Source: a virus. From it: a stretch of DNA of 40,262 nt. A model generated the notes under the pieces. It saw only the letters and a list, made by a program, of their open reading frames with translations. It did no database searches and was not told the origin of the DNA. Shown in pieces: positions 15,333 through 24,766 of the stretch. The translations under genes and the position numbers were made by a program. The DNA is taken from IMG/VR virus record IMGVR_UViG_3300042507_003200, positions 1 through 40,262 of that record; one strand, 5' to 3'. Position 1 is the stretch's first letter. Every line of letters starts with the position of its first letter.

Positions 15333-15629
15333 ATGACCATTCGTGCACCATTCCAAGGCGCTCGTGGCGCCAACCAGGTAACTACCCCTGCAGCTGCCTC
15401 GGCTTCAGTGTCGATCGACGCCAAAGCCAAGTCAGTGCGGCTCGTCAACTCGGGTGCCAACATCTGCTACGTGCGGATCGGGACTGGAGCTCAGACCGCC
15501 ACGACCGCGGACCTGCCTGTGCGTGCAGCCAGCGAAGTCGTCGTGCAGAAGGCTGAGGGCGAAGACACCTTAGCCCACATCTCGGCGGCAGGCACCACGC
15601 TCAACGTGCAAACTGGCGAAGGCGGCTGA
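15333..15629 (+). CDS. Hypothetical virion protein, 98 aa
   Basis: A small beta-rich protein (SVRLVNSGANICYVRIG, RAASEVVVQKAEGEDTL) that resembles single-domain phage structural proteins. It has AAGGAG before ATG 15333 and lies five bases before the gp10-like gene. A minor virion role is inferred from position. Confidence 0.65.
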   Translation: MTIRAPFQGARGANQVTTPAAASASVSIDAKAKSVRLVNSGANICYVRIGTGAQTATTADLPVRAASEVVVQKAEGEDTLAHISAAGTTLNVQTGEGG

Positions 15630-15634
15630 CCGTC

Positions 15635-17074
15635 ATGCAGATCCCCGTCCTCCAGGGTGTTTACACGGACGAGCAGGCGGACTTCCGTACCGCCTACCCG
15701 CGCAACCTAGTCCCCACGCCCAAGAACACAGGCATCTCGCAAGGCTACCTGCGACCTGCTGAAGGCATCGTGGCCTTTGGCCCAGGTGGTGGCCAGGGTG
15801 AGGATCAGGGTGAGGATCGGGGCGGGATCAACTGGAATGGGTCGTGTTATCGTGTCATGGGTACCAGACTCGTTCGAGTTGAGGCGGATGGGGCTGTCTC
15901 AGGTCTGGCTGATGTGCCAGCAGGCGGACAAGTTACTTTTGATTACTCATTTGATCGCTTAGCGATCGCCGTCAGCGGCAATCTTTATTACTACGATGGC
16001 TCCACGCTAACTCAGGTTACTGACGCCGACCTGGGCACGGTGGTGGACTTCATCTGGGTCGACGGGTACTTCATGTCCACGGATGGCACCTACCTCATCG
16101 TCACTGAGCTCAATGATCCGCTGTCGGTGAACCCGCTGAAGTATGGCTCCTCTGAAGCTGATCCGGACCCCATCAAGGCGGTGCTCAAGCTGCGAAATGA
16201 GCCCCACGCCCTGAACCGCTACACGGTGGAGGTGTTCGACAACGTGGGCGGCGAGAACTTCCCCTTCCAGCGAGTCGAGGGCGCCCAGCTGCAGCGAGGC
16301 TCAGTGGGTACACATTCCTGCTGCGTGTTCGTCATGGGCAGTGAACAAGCTGTCGAGGTCGTCGCGTTCCTGGGTAGCGGCCGCAACGAATCCATGGCCA
16401 TCTGGGCCGGGTTGAACGGAACCTCGATTAAGCTGTCCACGCGGGAAATTGACCAGCTGCTCGACAACTACACCGAGGCTCAGCTTGCTACGGCCATCAT
16501 GGAGACGCGCATTGACAAGGGTCGGCGCCTGCTGTACCTGCACCTGCCTGACCAGACGTTGGTCTACGATGGTGTGGCCTCGGCCATCACCAAGGAACCC
16601 GTGTGGTTCGTTCTGACTACCAGCATCACGGGGTTGGGCCAATACCGTGCCCGGAATTTTGTGCGAGCCTATGACAAGTGGCTAGTCGGAGACCCCATTG
16701 GGAATGGTGCTATCGGGTACTTCAGCGACGAGGTATCTTCGCACTGGGGCGAGCTCAATGGCTGGGAGTTCAGCACGCTCATTCTCTACAATGAGGGCCG
16801 ACGTGTTATCTTCCACGAGCTTGAGCTGGTGTGCCTGGAAGGTCGGGTGGCGGCTGACGCCGACCCGACGATCTGGACCTCGTACTCGACCGACGGTGAA
16901 ACATGGAGCACGGAGCGTGGGATTCGATCGGGACGCCGAGGTGAGCGCAACAAGCGACTCACTTGGTTGCAGCAAGGCACGATGGAGCACTGGCGTGTCC
17001 AGAAGTTCCGTGGCCTGAGCGACTCGCACCTGTCGATCGCCCGGCTTGAGGCTCGCGTCGAGGGGCTAGCATGA
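15635..17074 (+). CDS. Packaged DNA stabilisation protein, P22 gp10-like
   Basis: At 479 residues it matches P22 gp10 (472), the tail-hub protein that plugs onto the gp4 ring and connects to the needle and tailspikes. The N-terminus (TAYPRNLVPTPKNTGISQGYL) and the beta-rich body with EVVAFLGSGRNESMAIW and the C-terminal TWLQQGTMEHWRVQKFRG repeat pattern are typical of this family. It follows the small structural genes and overlaps the next gene as ATGA. Confidence 0.88.
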   Translation: MQIPVLQGVYTDEQADFRTAYPRNLVPTPKNTGISQGYLRPAEGIVAFGPGGGQGEDQGEDRGGINWNGSCYRVMGTRLVRVEADGAVSGLADVPAGGQVTFDYSFDRLAIAVSGNLYYYDGSTLTQVTDADLGTVVDFIWVDGYFMSTDGTYLIVTELNDPLSVNPLKYGSSEADPDPIKAVLKLRNEPHALNRYTVEVFDNVGGENFPFQRVEGAQLQRGSVGTHSCCVFVMGSEQAVEVVAFLGSGRNESMAIWAGLNGTSIKLSTREIDQLLDNYTEAQLATAIMETRIDKGRRLLYLHLPDQTLVYDGVASAITKEPVWFVLTTSITGLGQYRARNFVRAYDKWLVGDPIGNGAIGYFSDEVSSHWGELNGWEFSTLILYNEGRRVIFHELELVCLEGRVAADADPTIWTSYSTDGETWSTERGIRSGRRGERNKRLTWLQQGTMEHWRVQKFRGLSDSHLSIARLEARVEGLA

Positions 17075-17922
17075 GTGAAGCTCAGCCGCTGACCCGCGCG
17101 GAGCTGGCTCAGTTCCTGCCGACTCAGCGCGCCATCAAGGCCTTCGAGGCGTTGTTCAGGCAGGCCACGACCTTGCCTCCTGACGCCATCACGGCCCTGA
17201 TTGAAGAGGTGTCACTGATCGCCGCTAGCTCCGACGCACGCGCGCAGCAGGCGATCGACACGCTGAGCCAGCTGGCGAACGCGATCGAGATGGCGGCTTT
17301 TGCTCCATCTGGTCCGCCGAATGGTAACCTCAAGGATATTCGCGTAGGTGAGTCGCAGAACCATACTGAGTGGGATGGCGACGGCACCATGCGGTTCAAG
17401 GGTGACGCCACTGTCTGGCAAGACATCGACTTTCCGATCATCATACGCACTGTTGGCCCGAATATCCCAACTCTGACAACTCTTCAGGGCAACGTCACAG
17501 CTCCTCAATGGGCAGTCAATGACTACAATGTCTGTGAAGCTCAGGAACTGATCCACTTGTGGAAAGAGGGCAGCGCAATCCAGTGGCATGTCCACTTCGT
17601 CACCAATGGCCTGGATGCCACAGACCGCTACGTGAATTGGGAAGTCGAGTGGTTTTGGGTAGACGTCGACGGGCAGCTCTCCGGAACTACCACCAGCACG
17701 TCTGGCGACATCCTGATCCCGGCCAACACTCCTGACAAAACGATGCTGGCCAAGCAGGTGGCAATGGTTACATTTGCTGGCCACATAGCTGGGCATGTCT
17801 ACGCCCGCCTGCGCCGCATCGCGTCGACCGGCGCTGCGCCTACCGGTAATCCTTGGTGCTCGATGCTCCAAATGCACGTCGAGTGTGATACTGTTGGTTC
17901 GCGTTACCTCTTCATAAAGTGA
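17071..17922 (+). CDS. Virion protein, 283 aa, probably tail-associated
   Basis: Residues 1-75 are helical (AELAQFLPTQRAIKAFEALF). From about 95 the protein is beta-rich, with FKGDATVWQDIDFPI and IQWHVHFVTNGLD, a pattern I know from phage structural proteins near tails. It overlaps the gp10-like gene by four bases. P22 gp26 (needle) occupies this place in P22, but there is no long coiled coil, so it is not called a needle. Confidence 0.65.
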   Translation: MSEAQPLTRAELAQFLPTQRAIKAFEALFRQATTLPPDAITALIEEVSLIAASSDARAQQAIDTLSQLANAIEMAAFAPSGPPNGNLKDIRVGESQNHTEWDGDGTMRFKGDATVWQDIDFPIIIRTVGPNIPTLTTLQGNVTAPQWAVNDYNVCEAQELIHLWKEGSAIQWHVHFVTNGLDATDRYVNWEVEWFWVDVDGQLSGTTTSTSGDILIPANTPDKTMLAKQVAMVTFAGHIAGHVYARLRRIASTGAAPTGNPWCSMLQMHVECDTVGSRYLFIK

Positions 17923-17929
17923 GAACAAA

Positions 17930-18265
17930 ATGACCGTCACCGTCAAGAACATCATCCCGCGCAAACAAGCTGAGAATGCCCAGACTGGGCAGTACACCGC
18001 GGTCAACTGCAAGACGATCATCGATAAGTTCACCGTGACCAACACAACCGCGGCAGCTGTGACGTTCAGCGCTAACCTGGTGGCCAGCGGCGGTGCAGCG
18101 GGTGCCTCGAATCTTGTTATGGATGCCAAGTCGATTGCTCCACATGAGACCTACACCTGTCCTGAGCTGGTCGGTCAAACGCTCGAAGCCGGTGGGTTCG
18201 TCTCCACATTGGCTGGGGCAGCCGCCTCACTGACCATCAGCGCCTCGGGTCGTGAAATTACCTGA
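17930..18265 (+). CDS. Hypothetical virion protein, 111 aa
   Basis: A single beta-rich domain (VNCKTIIDKFTVTNTTAAAV, then IAPHETYTCPELVGQTLEAG) typical of small phage surface or head proteins. It ends just before promoter P4, so it closes the first late transcription unit. Function is unknown. Confidence 0.65.
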   Translation: MTVTVKNIIPRKQAENAQTGQYTAVNCKTIIDKFTVTNTTAAAVTFSANLVASGGAAGASNLVMDAKSIAPHETYTCPELVGQTLEAGGFVSTLAGAAASLTISASGREIT

Positions 18266-18269
18266 CCTG

Positions 18270-18298
18270 TTTACAAGTCCGGAATAATGCTGTAGGAT
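18270..18298 (+). promoter_or_regulatory. Sigma70-type promoter P4 for ejection, tail and lysis genes
   Basis: TTTACA (18270-18275), a 17-base spacer, TAGGAT (18293-18298). The -35 region CCTGTTTACAAGTCC matches P3 (TGTTTACAAGTCC). It drives the genes from 18383 onward. Confidence 0.8.
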
Positions 18299-18305
18299 AC
18301 CAACA

Positions 18306-18325
18306 TCTGTGGTGCTATCCACAGA
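18306..18325 (+). other. 5'-terminal stem-loop of the P4 transcript
   Basis: TCTGTGG pairs with CCACAGA around a six-base loop. The stem starts within a base or two of the predicted transcription start (about 18305), as at the P1, P2 and P3 leaders. Confidence 0.65.
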
Positions 18326-18382
18326 CAGCTGAGCAACCACGAGCAGCCAGCAGCTCACAAGAACCCTTAACAGGAGCCCAAT

Positions 18383-18754
18383 GTGAGTGTTGACTGCCGC
18401 CAAGTGGCATTTGAAGCTGTGAAGGACAGACTCCCTAGTGGATTCTCATTTGAGCAATTCCTGTCCAAGGTTACCCGCTTCTCGTTCATCCCAGTCAAAC
18501 TAAAGGGCAAGGTGGTTGGTGCCATTATGGCCGACGGCCCGGAAGTCCACGTCGCCGTCCTACCTGAAGCCCACAAGCGCTGGTTCAACAGAACTATCAG
18601 CCGCTGGCTTGATCGCCGGCTCACCAAATTCGGTAAACTCGTGACCAAGGTCCTGGATGACCACGCCATCGGGCATGAGTTTGCTATCCGCCTAGGTTTT
18701 CGTGCCGTGCGCCACGCCGGCAACGTAACTTTCTACGAAAAGGGCGCAGCATGA
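18383..18754 (+). CDS. GNAT-fold-like virion protein (P22 gp14 / DUF2824-like)
   Basis: The 123-residue protein has an acetyltransferase-like pattern: VKLKGKVVGAIMADGPEVHV, then a helix with RWFNRTISRWLDRRL and a C-terminal EFAIRLGFRAVRHAGNVTFY. Similar proteins occur just before the ejection proteins in P22-like phages (gp14) and in T7 (gp13). The start is GTG 18383 with AGGAG upstream; the ATG two bases earlier hits a stop at once. Enzyme activity is not implied. Confidence 0.7.
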   Translation: MSVDCRQVAFEAVKDRLPSGFSFEQFLSKVTRFSFIPVKLKGKVVGAIMADGPEVHVAVLPEAHKRWFNRTISRWLDRRLTKFGKLVTKVLDDHAIGHEFAIRLGFRAVRHAGNVTFYEKGAA

Positions 18755-19437
18755 AGCTTACCCGTTCCCAGTGCCGAGCCTTGCAGGCCGAGCACCCCAT
18801 TGGCAATCCGTACGGCGGTCCTGCCTACGGTGAAAAGCGCGACATCATCGGAGATATTCTCGGCACGTCGGACCAGGCTTCAGCTGCCACACAAGCTGCC
18901 CAAATTCAGGCCGGCGCCTCGACCGAGGGTATCGCTGAGCAGCGGCGTCAGTTTGACCGTATTGTGGAGTTGATGACGCCTTTCGTGACTGCTGGCACTG
19001 GTGCCCTGGCCGGTCAGAAGGCATTGATCGGATTAAGCGGCCCTGAAGCTCAGCAGCAAGCTATCTCCGGCATCGAGACCTCGCCCATCATGCAGGCCAT
19101 GACTGCGCGAGGCGAGAACGCCATCCTGCAGAATGCTTCGGCCACTGGCGGCCTACGTGGCGGTAACACCCAAGCTGCACTGGCCCAGTTCCGACCGCAG
19201 ATTTTGTCGAGTTTGATCGAGCAGCAGTACGGTCGTCTAGGTGGCCTCTCCCAGCTCGGTCAGGCGGCCGCAGCCGGGCAAGCTGCGCAGGGCATGGCGA
19301 CCGGATCAAACATCGCCAACTTGCTCGCCCAATCTGGCGCGGCCCAGGCCGGTGGTGTGATTGCGGCTGGTAACCAACAAGCGAACACGATGGGCAGCCT
19401 GCTGAAGATCGGCGGCACCATCGCAGGCTTCTTCTAA
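18751..19437 (+). CDS. Ejection protein, P22 gp7-like
   Basis: The 228-residue protein equals P22 gp7 in size (229) and character: alanine, glutamine and glycine-rich, with ASATGGLRGGNTQAALAQ in the middle and repeated AGQAAQ segments, ending in a small hydrophobic tail (LLKIGGTIAGFF). Such proteins leave the head with the DNA and help form the channel through the cell envelope. It overlaps the preceding gene as ATGA. Confidence 0.85.
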   Translation: MKLTRSQCRALQAEHPIGNPYGGPAYGEKRDIIGDILGTSDQASAATQAAQIQAGASTEGIAEQRRQFDRIVELMTPFVTAGTGALAGQKALIGLSGPEAQQQAISGIETSPIMQAMTARGENAILQNASATGGLRGGNTQAALAQFRPQILSSLIEQQYGRLGGLSQLGQAAAAGQAAQGMATGSNIANLLAQSGAAQAGGVIAAGNQQANTMGSLLKIGGTIAGFF

Positions 19438-19446
19438 GGAACGACC

Positions 19447-20703
19447 ATGGTGCAACCTATCGACTACGCCAGCATGCAGAAGGTGCCTGACCCGGGGCAG
19501 GCTCTTCTTGAAGGCCTCAAAATGGGTCAGGGAATTCGCGAGATCAAGCAGAAACGCGACGACGAGCAGCGGGCTGAGGAGCTGCGCAAGCAGTACTCTA
19601 CCGACTTGCAGACCACGCTAACCAACCCCACTCCGGAAGCCTTCGCGGCTCTATCAGCGAAGTATCCCGGTCAGCGGGAAGCGTTCAAGCAGTCCTGGGA
19701 CATGATGAAGGAAGGCCAGCGTGACCAGGAGTTCTCGGCCGGCGTGCAAGCCTACGGTGCCATTCAAGCTGGCCGCCCGGAAGTGGCCGCGGAGCTGCTG
19801 GATGCTCGCATCGCCGCCAAGAAGAACAGTGGGCAGGACGCCACGAAGCTGGAGACCATGCGCAAGATGCTGGACAGCGACCCGGCAACTATTGCCAGCC
19901 ACCTCGGCCTGTCGCTCTCCTCAATTGATCCCGAGCGCTGGAGTAAGATGACCACTGAGCTGCGGGCTGCCCAGAAGGCGCCGTCCGAGCTCAGCGAGTC
20001 ACAGTCTAAGGCCCAAAAAGCTGCTGTGGATGCCAAGTTCGCTGAGTCCAACGCCGTGCTCGATCTGCAGAAGAAGGGTTGGGACATCACCAAGGTCCAA
20101 GAGGACATTAAAGTCGCCAAGGAAAATAGCCGCATCGCCGCGCTGAACGCGGCCATCTCACGTGAAGGCAACGCTATCAAGCGCCAAGAGATGGGTCTCA
20201 AGCTGCAGGAGATGAAGGAAAAGCGCGACGAAGCTGTACGCAGCAAGGTTGCCGACGTCGAGTCCGCCCGTGGCAATATGGACAACATGCTCAACACAGC
20301 CGACCGCATCCTCAAGACCCCCATGGGCGTCGTGGGTGCAGCTGCCGGCCCGGTCTCGTCACGTATACCCACAACTAGCCAGGACACTGCTGACTTCGAA
20401 GAGCTGGTGACCACTCTCGAGTCACAGTCATTCCTCGCCCAGATCCCGAATATCAAGGGCATGGGTGCACTGTCCAACGCTGAAGGCGAGAAACTCCAGG
20501 CCGCTCTGCAGAACTTCAGCTTGCGCCAGTCGCCGGAGCGCTTGCTCGAAAATGTGAAAGAAGCCCAGCGCCTGATCCTCAAAGCTCGCAAGAACCTGAC
20601 CACGCGCCACGGTGTGCCTGAGGTCATCCCTGACACACCTGCCGCCTCACCGTCAGCTGGTGAAGTTGATGCCCTGCTGAAGAAATACGGTGGAGCCCGT
20701 TAA
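19447..20703 (+). CDS. Ejection protein, P22 gp20-like
   Basis: The 418-residue protein is mostly helical and charged with long coiled-coil segments (about 210-280, RQEMGLKLQEMKEKRDEAV). It comes between the gp7-like and gp16-like genes, as gp20 (471 residues) does in P22. Its stop overlaps the next start as TAATG. AAGGA precedes ATG 19447. The assignment rests on order, size and composition. Confidence 0.8.
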   Translation: MVQPIDYASMQKVPDPGQALLEGLKMGQGIREIKQKRDDEQRAEELRKQYSTDLQTTLTNPTPEAFAALSAKYPGQREAFKQSWDMMKEGQRDQEFSAGVQAYGAIQAGRPEVAAELLDARIAAKKNSGQDATKLETMRKMLDSDPATIASHLGLSLSSIDPERWSKMTTELRAAQKAPSELSESQSKAQKAAVDAKFAESNAVLDLQKKGWDITKVQEDIKVAKENSRIAALNAAISREGNAIKRQEMGLKLQEMKEKRDEAVRSKVADVESARGNMDNMLNTADRILKTPMGVVGAAAGPVSSRIPTTSQDTADFEELVTTLESQSFLAQIPNIKGMGALSNAEGEKLQAALQNFSLRQSPERLLENVKEAQRLILKARKNLTTRHGVPEVIPDTPAASPSAGEVDALLKKYGGAR

Positions 20704-22577
20704 TGGCCACGTTGCAGCAACTTGAGGTCGCGCTGGTCAACGCTGACAAGGCGGGTGACATGGACGCTGCGCGCAAGCTCAGCGTGCTGGTCAAGCAAGC
20801 CCGTCAAGACATGGCCAATCAGATCCCAGACACCCAAGTGCCTGGTACCGTGGTACAACTACCCGAGCCCACATTAGGTGAGCGGGCAGTTGGAGCCGGT
20901 GAGACTGCCTTGACTCTCGCCACTGGCGCAACTGGCGGCGCAGTAGGCATGATTGGCGGCACGCTCAAGGGACTGGCCGAGCAGATCTTAGCTGGCAAGT
21001 TCGGCACCCAGGAAGCGGCCAACCTCGTTGAGAAGTCAGCGATGGAAGGTGCCCAGGCACTGACCTACGCCCCACGCACCCAAGCCGGCCAGGAGATGGC
21101 TGCGGAAACAGGTAAGGCTTTGCAGCAGGTGCTGCCAGTCACGCCGCTGACCGCGGAGCTGGGCGCGATCACTGCCGGAGCCCGCGTGGCCGCACCTGCT
21201 GTGCAAGCCACTGCCCAACGAGCCGCTCAGCCCATCGTAGCTGCAGCTGAGCGGGTGAAGCAGCTGGTGCCTAGCACCGCTGAGGCCAAGCCGACTCCAG
21301 GCACCATGGCAAGTGGCGCGGCGGGTGTCGACCTCGGCACCTTGCGGCAAGCCAAGGCCGAGGAGCTCCCGGTACCGATCAAGCTGACTGAGGGTCAGAA
21401 AACTCGCCAGTTCGAGCAGCAGCGCTTCGAGCGCGAGACTGCCAAGCTGCCCGAAGCCGGGGAGCCACTGCGTGAGCGCTTCGCCCAGCAGAATCGGCAG
21501 CTTCAGCAGAACTTGGATGCCTTCATCGATCAAACTGGCGCGGAGGCCCCTGACTTGCGGGCAGTGGGCATGTCGGTGGACAAGGCCCTACGCGAGCGGG
21601 CTGCCCGGGACAAAACGAAGATTCGCACGCTCTACAAGGAAGCTGAGAAGTCAGGCGAGCTAGAGCAGCCGGTCACGCTGGGCAGCGTGGTGCAGCACCT
21701 GGTAGATTCGACCCCAGAAGCTGAGGTCGCCAATGTGCTTAAGGCAGTTAAGGCGAAGGCGCTGCAGCTTGGCGTGGCTACTGAAGATGCGTCAGGCGGA
21801 CTGGTCCCACAGCCAGTGACGCTCAAGACAGCCGAGCTGTTCCGCCGCTCAATCAACGGCGCCACCAACGCGGAGCCGACCAACATTCGGCAGGCGGCCA
21901 TCATGAAGCAGCTGGTGGACGGCGACACGGAGGGCCTGGGCGGCAACCTGTACCAACAAGCCCGCCGAGCCCGCACCCAGTACGCCAAGAACTACGAGAA
22001 CATCGGCTTGGTCAAGCAGCTGCTTGGCCTGAAGCGCGGCACCGACGACCGCGCCATCGCGCTGGAAGACGTGCTGCGTCGCTCAGTCGTGGATCCATCG
22101 ACCTCGTTGGACACAGTGCGCCAGGTGCGTCGGCTGCTGCAAACCGGCGGCGAGAATGGTGTTCAGGCTTGGAAGGAGCTCCAAGGTGGCACGCTGCGCT
22201 ACATCAAGGACGAGGCGCTTAAGAACGTCGCCCCAGATCAGCTGGGCAACCGCGTCATGTCGCCTGCGCAGCTTGATCGCGTCATTACCCAGCTCGACAA
22301 GACCGGCAAGCTCGACTTCGTGTTTGGCAAGCGGGGCGCGGAGATGCTGCGGACGGTCAATGACGTGGCCAAGGACGTGCTAACTTCGCCGATTGGTACG
22401 GTGAACACCAGCAACACCGCCACCGTGCTGGCTGGCCTGATGGACGTCGCGATCAGTGGCAGCAGCGGCATCCCAGCTCCGATCATGACCAGCTTCCGCG
22501 TACTCAGCAACAGCGTCAAAGATGCCAAGTTGCGGAAGCGCATAAACGATGCACTCGGCGAAGTGAAAGGAAAATAA
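20703..22577 (+). CDS. Ejection protein, P22 gp16-like
   Basis: At 624 residues it is close to P22 gp16 (609), the largest pilot protein. It has a glycine and alanine-rich, weakly hydrophobic segment at about 60-95 (ALTLATGATGGAVGMIGGTL) that could insert in membranes, then long helical regions. Its C-terminus is basic (KLRKRINDALGEVKGK). No lytic transglycosylase motif is visible. It overlaps the tail-fibre gene as TAATG. Confidence 0.82.
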   Translation: MATLQQLEVALVNADKAGDMDAARKLSVLVKQARQDMANQIPDTQVPGTVVQLPEPTLGERAVGAGETALTLATGATGGAVGMIGGTLKGLAEQILAGKFGTQEAANLVEKSAMEGAQALTYAPRTQAGQEMAAETGKALQQVLPVTPLTAELGAITAGARVAAPAVQATAQRAAQPIVAAAERVKQLVPSTAEAKPTPGTMASGAAGVDLGTLRQAKAEELPVPIKLTEGQKTRQFEQQRFERETAKLPEAGEPLRERFAQQNRQLQQNLDAFIDQTGAEAPDLRAVGMSVDKALRERAARDKTKIRTLYKEAEKSGELEQPVTLGSVVQHLVDSTPEAEVANVLKAVKAKALQLGVATEDASGGLVPQPVTLKTAELFRRSINGATNAEPTNIRQAAIMKQLVDGDTEGLGGNLYQQARRARTQYAKNYENIGLVKQLLGLKRGTDDRAIALEDVLRRSVVDPSTSLDTVRQVRRLLQTGGENGVQAWKELQGGTLRYIKDEALKNVAPDQLGNRVMSPAQLDRVITQLDKTGKLDFVFGKRGAEMLRTVNDVAKDVLTSPIGTVNTSNTATVLAGLMDVAISGSSGIPAPIMTSFRVLSNSVKDAKLRKRINDALGEVKGK

Positions 22578-23479
22578 TGCCGCTTACTCAAGTCGCCCCG
22601 CCCTACCCGATTTTTGCGGACCTGGATGGGACCCCGCTCGATTCAGGGTACATCTATCTAGGATCCGTCAATCAGAACCCGGAGACTGCGCCTATCCCAG
22701 TCTACTGGGACCAGAACCTGAGCATCCCCGCCGTCCAGCCTATCCGCACCATCGGCGGATACCCAGCTCGCAACGGCACCCCGGCGGTTCTCTACACGGA
22801 CGGCACCTTCTCCATCACCGTCCGGGACAAGCGGCGCAGCCTGGTGTTTTACTCGCCTGTGGGCTACGCTGTCAACACCAACTCAGTGGCCGCCGACGCC
22901 AATATCCAGCTAGTCGCAGCCAACATTGGTGATGTCAATACTGTTGCGGCCAACCTCGCGGACATCGACGCCGTCGCAGCCGATATGGGCAGCATCGATG
23001 CGGTCGCAGGCGACCTCGGTGGCACGTGGGGCCAAGGCGTGACGTACGACTTTGGCTCAGTTGCGGATGCCCCGGTCGGGGTCATCTCGCCACCTGGTGG
23101 GAACATCGTCATTGTGGCCACGAACATCGCTGATGTGCAGACGGTAGGCGCGTCGATCGCCGATATTCAGGCAGTCGTGGCAGACTTGGCGTCGATCACG
23201 TCAGTTGCTGCCGACTTGGTCAACATTGACTTGGTCGCCGGTGATCTGGCCAATATCGACATTGTGGCTGCTGACATCACCTCAGTGGTGACAGTGGCTA
23301 CGAACATCGCCGCCATCCTGGCCTCGGTCGCGGGCGCCCTGCAGCGTGTCCTCAACTTGTCCGATCTGACGGACGTGGCTGCTGCGCGAGGCAACTTGGG
23401 CCTGGGTAGCGTAGCTGTACTCAACGAGATTGGCGTAGCTAATCTTGCCGCAACACTTGACTATGGGAGCATCGTATGA
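22577..23479 (+). CDS. Tail fibre adaptor with P22 tailspike-type head-binding domain
   Basis: Residues about 8-95 match the P22 tailspike head-binding domain (PYPIFADLDGTPLDSGYIYL, IRTIGGYPARNGTPAV, YTDGTFSITVRDK), which attaches to the tail hub. The rest, about 105-260, is built of repeats of the form NI-D-VA-A-L (VATNIADVQTV, VAADLVNIDLV), a trimeric stalk pattern. There is no enzyme domain, so this is an adaptor rather than a tailspike. It overlaps the next fibre gene as ATGA, so the two are probably made in fixed ratio. Confidence 0.87.
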   Translation: MPLTQVAPPYPIFADLDGTPLDSGYIYLGSVNQNPETAPIPVYWDQNLSIPAVQPIRTIGGYPARNGTPAVLYTDGTFSITVRDKRRSLVFYSPVGYAVNTNSVAADANIQLVAANIGDVNTVAANLADIDAVAADMGSIDAVAGDLGGTWGQGVTYDFGSVADAPVGVISPPGGNIVIVATNIADVQTVGASIADIQAVVADLASITSVAADLVNIDLVAGDLANIDIVAADITSVVTVATNIAAILASVAGALQRVLNLSDLTDVAAARGNLGLGSVAVLNEIGVANLAATLDYGSIV

Positions 23480-24741
23480 GCACTGCTGTTCAACTTCGTC
23501 GCGGCACGACCGCGCAGCATGCTGGGTTTACCGGCGCAGTTGGTGAGGTCACAGTTGACACCGACAAAGATGCATTGGTGGTTCACGACGGCGCCACGGC
23601 CGGCGGCTTTCCAACAGCTAAGGAAGCCGCGATCGGAGCCCGCAAGGCTGCCACGGTCGGCGGCACGGTGGATGCCATTACCGCGACTTTCTCGCCTGCC
23701 TTTGTTTCGCTAGCTGCTGCTGCTGGTTACGTCCTCGCTGTGCCACTGACTGGGGCCAACACGATTGCCGGGGTAACTATCGCCATCGATGGGCTGGTCG
23801 CCAAGACGGTGGTCAAGGGCAGCGACACCGCGTTGGCCGTGGGCGATATTCCAGGAGCTGACACTGTCGGTCTGTTCGTCTATGATGCCTCACTGGACAA
23901 GTTTCAACTGCTGAACCCATATCAAGCTTCTTCATCATCTGCAGTTCAGATCCAACCAATCAGTGCAACTGTGGCGGCAAATGCGCTAACGATTAGTGCA
24001 CCTTCACTCACCCTGGACTTCCGTTCCACAACACTCAGTAGTGGCACAATAACCACAGTAACTGGAGACCCAGCTGATTTGGTTGTTAGTTCCGGTTCTA
24101 CACTCGGTATGACTAATGGTGTTGAGACTGATCTAGCGGTGCTTGCACTGAATAATGCTGGTGCAATAGAACTGGCCGTCGTCAATATGGCCGGAGGGTT
24201 AGTTCTGTCTGAAATTGGACTGATCAGCACAACAGCTGAGGGCGGGGCTGGAGCTGCTGATAGCGCCAGCACGGCTTATTCCACTACTGCACGAACCAAC
24301 GTGGCTTACCGAATAGTCGGCTTTCTCAGAATCACTGAAGCGACCGCCGGCGTTTGGGCAACTGCGCCCAGCTTGATCCAAGGGGCTAGTGAAAGTGTTG
24401 TTGCTAAAACTTTACTTGGGGCGAACGGGTCTGCTCCTGTCTATGCCTGCCGCGCGTGGGTGAATTTCAACGGCACCGGCACCGTGGCAATCCGCGCCAG
24501 CGGAAACGTGTCGAGCATCACCGATAACGGAACCGGGGATTACACAGTGAATTTCACTAGCGCGATGAGTGATGCGAATTACTCAGCACCATGCTCTAGT
24601 TCCGAGCCATCAAATGTGTCTTTGGCATCCGTAAAACGCAGCACTACGCCAACTGCAAGCGCCGTAAATGTGTCATCGGTGGTTCCTTCAAGCGGCACTC
24701 TTCTTGATGCAACCAATTTCTTTGTCGCAATCTTCCGATAA
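23476..24741 (+). CDS. Tail fibre / receptor-binding protein with Mtd-like N-terminus
   Basis: The first 45 residues (STAVQLRRGTTAQHAGFTGA, TVDTDKDALVVHDGATAGGF) closely resemble the N-terminal domain of Bordetella phage BPP-1 Mtd. The 421-residue protein then has a beta-rich middle and, from about 325, a C-terminal domain (RAWVNFNGTGTVAIRAS, SITDNGTGDYTVNFTSA) that is repeated in the gene at 25019-25372. Bases from about 23920 to 24440 look richer in A+T than the flanks, suggesting mosaic exchange. It is probably the host-recognition fibre. Confidence 0.85.
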   Translation: MSTAVQLRRGTTAQHAGFTGAVGEVTVDTDKDALVVHDGATAGGFPTAKEAAIGARKAATVGGTVDAITATFSPAFVSLAAAAGYVLAVPLTGANTIAGVTIAIDGLVAKTVVKGSDTALAVGDIPGADTVGLFVYDASLDKFQLLNPYQASSSSAVQIQPISATVAANALTISAPSLTLDFRSTTLSSGTITTVTGDPADLVVSSGSTLGMTNGVETDLAVLALNNAGAIELAVVNMAGGLVLSEIGLISTTAEGGAGAADSASTAYSTTARTNVAYRIVGFLRITEATAGVWATAPSLIQGASESVVAKTLLGANGSAPVYACRAWVNFNGTGTVAIRASGNVSSITDNGTGDYTVNFTSAMSDANYSAPCSSSEPSNVSLASVKRSTTPTASAVNVSSVVPSSGTLLDATNFFVAIFR

Positions 24742-24766
24742 CCAAATTTCACAAGGAGCAACAACC

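Noticed and set aside
15659-15690. TTTACA box in the gp10-like gene as a promoter
   Set aside because: No suitable -10 box lies 16-18 bases downstream, and it is inside a coding region. The same holds for TTTACA at about 13512 and 14113.
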